64,000 nucleotides of DNA. Origin: Stichopus chloronotus. Taxonomy: Eukaryota > Echinodermata > Holothuroidea > Aspidochirotida > Stichopodidae. The stretch spans positions 22,415,559 to 22,479,558 of the forward strand of contig CM037840.1 in the NCBI GenBank assembly GCA_021234535.1, in the 5' to 3' direction. Each line of letters starts with the position of its first letter. Within the stretch, counting starts at the first letter, position 1. The notes beneath the pieces are model-generated. The model ran no database searches. It saw nothing but the letters and a program-made list of their open reading frames with translations, and was not told the origin of the DNA. The position numbers were made by a program, and so were the translations under genes. Below are positions 60,031 to 64,000 of this stretch, in pieces.

Positions 60031-61208
60031 GGAGGCAAATTTAAACATACCAGCCCAGTACAAATTTAACAGACTTACCATTTTATAGAGGGGAAAAATT
60101 GTCAACTGTCAATTTAAGTTTGTTGCATTGTTTTGGGAGTAAGATTGATGTGCTGTGTCTGGTTTCCAGCAGCTGTCCTCCTCTCACTGTGTGTAATATC
60201 ATTCATATTAATACCCTTGAATACCGGCATTTGTTTTGGTTCAGCTCTGAAAGGTAAGCCACACAAACAAAAAAGGAAAATTCAAATTACTTTTGAAGAT
60301 TACAGACAAGTCAAATTTAACCAATAAGTTCAGCTGTTCTTTCACATTTGCTTTGTTCTTTTGATTGTAGAACGAAATTACGGTTGGTAAAATGGTTGTG
60401 AAGTACCATGTAGGTGATTGTCCTTTTTCTCCCCAATGGGAAAGGGAAGGTGGGTGAGTTGATGTAAATAGTATTGGAGGTACAACTAGACTGAGGTCTG
60501 TTAGAGAGCACAAATGGTAATAATAGTTGTTAAATTATATCATGGTAACTCTCTGGGTAGTGGTTTACTGATTTGTGGTGGTGCATGGAGGATTACTACT
60601 GCCCCTTCCATTGTGACTGGTGGTTAAAGCAGATGCAGGGTGCTATGTGAGGGTCTGAGGCAGAGAGTTACAATGGAGCCTAAGGAGGAAAGAATTAGGG
60701 AATACATGTGATACTTGTGCAATAGGGAGTTCTAAACTACCACATCATCAGTAGGCATTTATCAGCATCTCAGTGCCAGTAGCCCACCAATAGACTACCT
60801 CATTATAATACTTGGGCATCATTAGCAGACCACATTGTGATTATTAAGCCCTGGTAACCGGCAAGTTCATCCTCACCTCTTTGCTGCCATCTCTGCCCGT
60901 CATGCCATCGTCCCAGTGTTAGTCTGGCAGAAGTTAGAGGCAGTCACTCATCAACCCAAGATACTTTTTTTTTTTTTTTTGCTGAGGGATAGCAAAATTC
61001 TCAATTGGTTCTTCTCTTTGATGGGCAGCGAATTCGAAAGATGCAGAGTAGTTCATTATTACACAACATTCACAACATTCACATCCCATCGTTTTGATCT
61101 CACGTATATGCGGAGGAATCTTACACAGATTGTGGGAGGGACTAGAGGTAAGTGGTCGGGAGAATTGAAACTGTCCGGGATAATGGGTCTCTGTCTCTCA
61201 TACTGTCA
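60031..61208. other. Intronic sequence, nothing recognised
   Basis: A T-run of about 19 lies at 60966-60980. The frame 60916-61224 reads through it and is not convincing. Confidence 0.5.
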
Positions 61209-61779
61209 TTTAAAGGTCTGGTGACATGAAGGTGACATTTTGAGATATATAGTGCATTAGGCATTCAATATGTTGAAAATAGCCACAAATTGCGTCAAAA
61301 TCCATCAAAAATTGACAAATTTACAGGCAAATTAGTGTCTCACAGCTGTGTCATGAATAAACATTGGCTGAATATGCAAATTTGTGATGTCAGGAGAGGG
61401 ACTCCCAGGATATGTCAATATGTTAATGCTTTGTTTATGTAACCTTTATTTCAAGGTCATTTGAGAATTTTATATGCCCAGATGGTTTTATTTTGGAAGC
61501 ATGTGTTTTCTCCTTCAAAAATATCGATATCATGCACCAATGTGAAACTCAGTAATTAAGTAATTAAGAGGCAAAATATATAGGGTTAACAAAAGAAAAA
61601 CTGACACTGTGCAACTCTCCACGTCATCTGTTTTGCATTTTCTTCAAACTTTAAAAAGTCGTATCTCAAAATGGTAATAGATATAAACAAAATTCCCACC
61701 GATTTTCACTGAGGGTTTTACTTTGTAATGTTTGCATGAAGGAAGCTCTTTTTTGGAAGCATGTCACATGTCCTTTAAA
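61209..61779. mobile_element. MITE family C, complete copy
   Basis: The left end TTTAAAGGtctggTGACATG (61209-61228) and right end CATGTCAcatgtCCTTTAAA (61760-61779) are inverted repeats matching at most of 20 positions. The 571-bp interior has no coding capacity and aligns with 19655-19958. The TTTAAAGG ends recall TTAA-type (piggyBac/Kolobok-like) nonautonomous elements, but the class is not proven. Confidence 0.75.
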
Positions 61780-62783
61780 ATTGTTTGTAATGTGTAAGGT
61801 TGTCCCTCTGTGAGATTTCTTTAGACAGTCTGTTGGTGGTCATAATTGGATTAAGTCACTTCTCAAAATAAAGTTTTGAGTGTTTTAATTGCAAGATCGT
61901 TTCTTTTACCTTTCCTGTGCATTTGTTTGGCATAGTTTTTTGTTTTATATTTTGTTCAAGCATTATTGTGTTCAAATGGTTTATTCAGGTAATCTGCTGT
62001 CAGTATGTGTTTTGTCACAGCTACCTCAGCTTTATTTTGAAATTCTTCACAGGCAATTGTTTTCCAAGTACGTACAGTCACTCTCCTCGCATTTGGTTGT
62101 CTGATGCTTTTTTCTTTTTTTTTTGCCTCTAAAACCCATCACTTTCAGTTGAAGTCCTTGCAAAATGACGATGAGAGCTTGGAAGTGTTTGTTTGGGACT
62201 TCATGAATATACATCCCAGGATCAATTAAATTGATTAATATTTCCCTTGCTCTGGCAAGCTGTCACAACATTCATGTTCTTCCAACTTGAGATGCTGCAC
62301 ATAGGGGGGGGGGGGGGGGGGAATCTCATCAGCTCAGGATGTAACGATGTGCAGCAGTTTTTCTGCTAATTTTGTCCAAATCAAGGCATTCTTGACGTAG
62401 AAACCGATACCGGTAGATTTGCCAAAGCAGGAAGCAAAGCCATGGGCCATAAAGATCAAGCTGCTATTAGGCTGATGGCCCTTACAGTTTATAAATGCTG
62501 CTTTTTTTCCTTTCTTTATGTGGTGGATGGATAAACTTTTACGAGCTAGAAAATGGGGTATTTCACAGTTAGGACTGAACTGTCTGTATTTTTGTACATC
62601 AGTAGAGCTCTTGCCAAACTCAGTTTTCTGTAGTGAGAGAGTGGGTTTAGTGCCTTGCAAGTATTGTATGTACAGTAAACTCAGCATGTTTTTTATTTTC
62701 AGGGTGACTAGATTGACCCAGAAGGTTCACCATTACAAGAAATATCAAGTATGAATGTACAGACCCTGAAAGGGGAAATAAAG
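61780..62783. other. Intronic sequence with an 18-G homopolymer
   Basis: A pure run of 18 G lies at 62304-62321. Open frames around 61889-62132 are Phe/Leu/Cys-rich chance frames. No gene. Confidence 0.55.
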
Positions 62784-62849
62784 AATTCACATCGTAGACA
62801 TATACTTACCCCGGTCACTCGTGGGTACCCACACCAGTGAGTTGTGGGG
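62784..62849 (+). mobile_element. Minimal family A element: the two ends joined
   Basis: attcacatcgtagacatata and cttacccc are followed immediately by ggtcactcgtgggtaccc and acaccagtgagttgtgggga. The whole interior and both inverted repeats are missing; only the non-identical outer termini remain, 66 bp in total. This copy defines the element's borders. Confidence 0.92.
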
Positions 62850-63131
62850 ATGTTATGGGGTACAAAAATACAACTACACAAATACCTTATACTGGAAAGA
62901 ATAAGTACTGTTCTAATTTTACTCAACTTTTGGTGAATATACGAAATATGTAGTATATACAGATATATACAATATACAAATAAAATATACACAAATCTTT
63001 CAAATTTTACCTGATTCTGTTGCCTTTCTCTTACCATGCCCGTTGTTTCCTTTCAACTGCCTGCCTGCCTGCCTGCAAAATGCAAATGAGTCTAAAAGAG
63101 GCTCAAGTTGGAGGCACAGGGGAAGCAGGCA
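62850..63131. other. Intronic sequence with a short TGCC microsatellite
   Basis: (TGCC)n lies at about 63057-63075. The flank is AT-rich with no gene. Confidence 0.6.
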
Positions 63132-63315
63132 TTCACATCATAGATATACTTTACCCCTTGCCTTGCTCAGCCCTTTGAACTCAAGCCTAGGCTTGGAGGG
63201 CGTGGTGTTAGAATTGATTTTGATTGCACTTTCAGCTAGGTCAAACGTAACACATTAGTGAAGCAAGGGGAAAGTATAGTCACTTGTGAATACCCACACC
63301 AGTGAGACTTTGTGT
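63132..63315 (+). mobile_element. Family A element, compact full-length
   Basis: Starts attcacatcatagatatact and accccttgccttgctc, joins to aggcttggagggcgtggtgt, tagaattgattttgattgca, and ends cacattagtgaagcaagggg, aaagtatagtcacttgtgaa, tacccacaccagtgag, with a 5-bp change in the terminal hairpin. Both ends are present. Confidence 0.9.
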
Positions 63316-64000
63316 GGGAATCTGTGATTGGAGGACATGGTGCCTTGTTCATTTTGTTCTCATTTTTGGGAAAATTACTCATTGTTAGTAAAATATCAGA
63401 CCCATATCAGATGAAGGAATGACAAGTCTGCCTCTCACCCTCTTCCTATTTCTGATATTTATTGACAGTGTGAGATCAGATTATTCTCCACCATCGCTTT
63501 GGATGTCTCTTAGAAAGATGCAAACATTTTCGTTTGCAAGTCATCATTCTTATTTTCAGGAAAGATCTCACAAAATTAGGAAAATGGATTATTTTACTAA
63601 ATATTCGAAGTACAAGTCTGGTGTGAGAAATCAGTTAGCTGTGACATAGTACCGACGGATCTTGTTTGAACGTTGCTATTGATGTTTACCTCACGCCGTG
63701 GGTTGCAGTACTGTTCTGATCTCTTATTTGGCAGTAAAACCAGTTTCACCAGGGATCAGTGACGTAAACCTGTGTTTCAAAACATTGTTTTGAGCGACTT
63801 AATTGATTTTAATCGCTCGGTCTGTGATATTGAACTGGAACCGACAAATAAAGGATAAAAGTACAGTACCTTTGATACAATTACACAGCTTATCTTCACT
63901 TGCTTTTGTGGGTCTTTTAGTATTAGCAGTAATTAACAGTAGCAGCTCCCTGGTTTCACGCACAAAATGTATCTTATTGAGACTAACATTCATGAGGTTT
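63316..64000. other. Intronic sequence, nothing recognised
   Basis: The frames 63419-63649 and 63799-63993 (minus) are not recognisable. No repeat link seen. Confidence 0.5.

Larger units (their letters stand above)
3528..64000 (+). other. EXT1: EXT1 intron 1, partial (inferred)
   Basis: After the exon 1 donor I find no stretch encoding the next conserved EXT1 segment (NATFCLVPRGRRLGSFRF in human) and no other recognisable gene. The simplest reading is one intron of at least 60 kb. Human EXT1 intron 1 is known to be very large. Nested genes or an unseen small exon cannot be excluded by eye. Confidence 0.6.

Noticed and set aside
3528..64000. EXT1 exon 2 in this window
   Set aside because: I looked for sequence encoding the conserved FCLVPRGRRLGSFRF block and found none on the plus strand; a search with a profile would settle this.

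Overview
The window is eukaryotic nuclear DNA from an animal. It is AT-rich, low in CpG, full of short spurious open frames, and it carries one clearly recognisable gene piece. That piece is the large first coding exon of exostosin-1 (EXT1), the heparan-sulfate co-polymerase of the Golgi, at 2629-3527 on the plus strand, followed directly by a consensus GTAAGT splice donor. The protein is close to vertebrate EXT1 but clearly diverged from it, and the exon ends where vertebrate EXT1 exon 1 ends. An invertebrate deuterostome, perhaps an echinoderm, is the best guess. That rests on general similarity and genome texture, not on a diagnostic marker.

Layout. Positions 1-1005 are a large foldback structure: two inverted arms, each a run of about eight diverged units of roughly 52 bp. 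Between it and EXT1 lie a possible remnant of a Gypsy-like integrase tail (1177-1356) and an unrecognised minus-strand frame (2163-2450) that would be divergently arranged with EXT1. The EXT1 leader (2451-2628) holds a YY1-like site and three upstream ATGs, one of which opens a frame overlapping the EXT1 start.

From 3528 to the end, the window is best read as EXT1 intron 1, more than 60 kb long; I could not find exon 2. The first part (about 4-26 kb) is mostly unique sequence, strikingly rich in the words TACTGTA/TACAGTA, with one LINE reverse-transcriptase C-terminal remnant (3984-4270) and a 19-copy 14-bp minisatellite (18091-18356). The second part (about 26-64 kb) is a repeat landscape. 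It is dominated by one family of foldback elements (family A here, about 20 copies), with a second foldback family (B), a TTTAAAGG-ended MITE (C) and a two-copy dispersed repeat (E).

Family A is the most interesting thing here. It has two fixed, non-identical ends, variable inverted-repeat interiors, a terminal hairpin, and one copy reduced to the two ends joined together. Two insertions are bracketed by direct duplications of 24 and 36 bp, far longer than those of ordinary DNA transposons. A few open stretches (41350-41565, 51449-51649 and 59838-60030, all minus strand) look more coding-like than their surroundings and could be exons of nested genes, but I do not recognise them.
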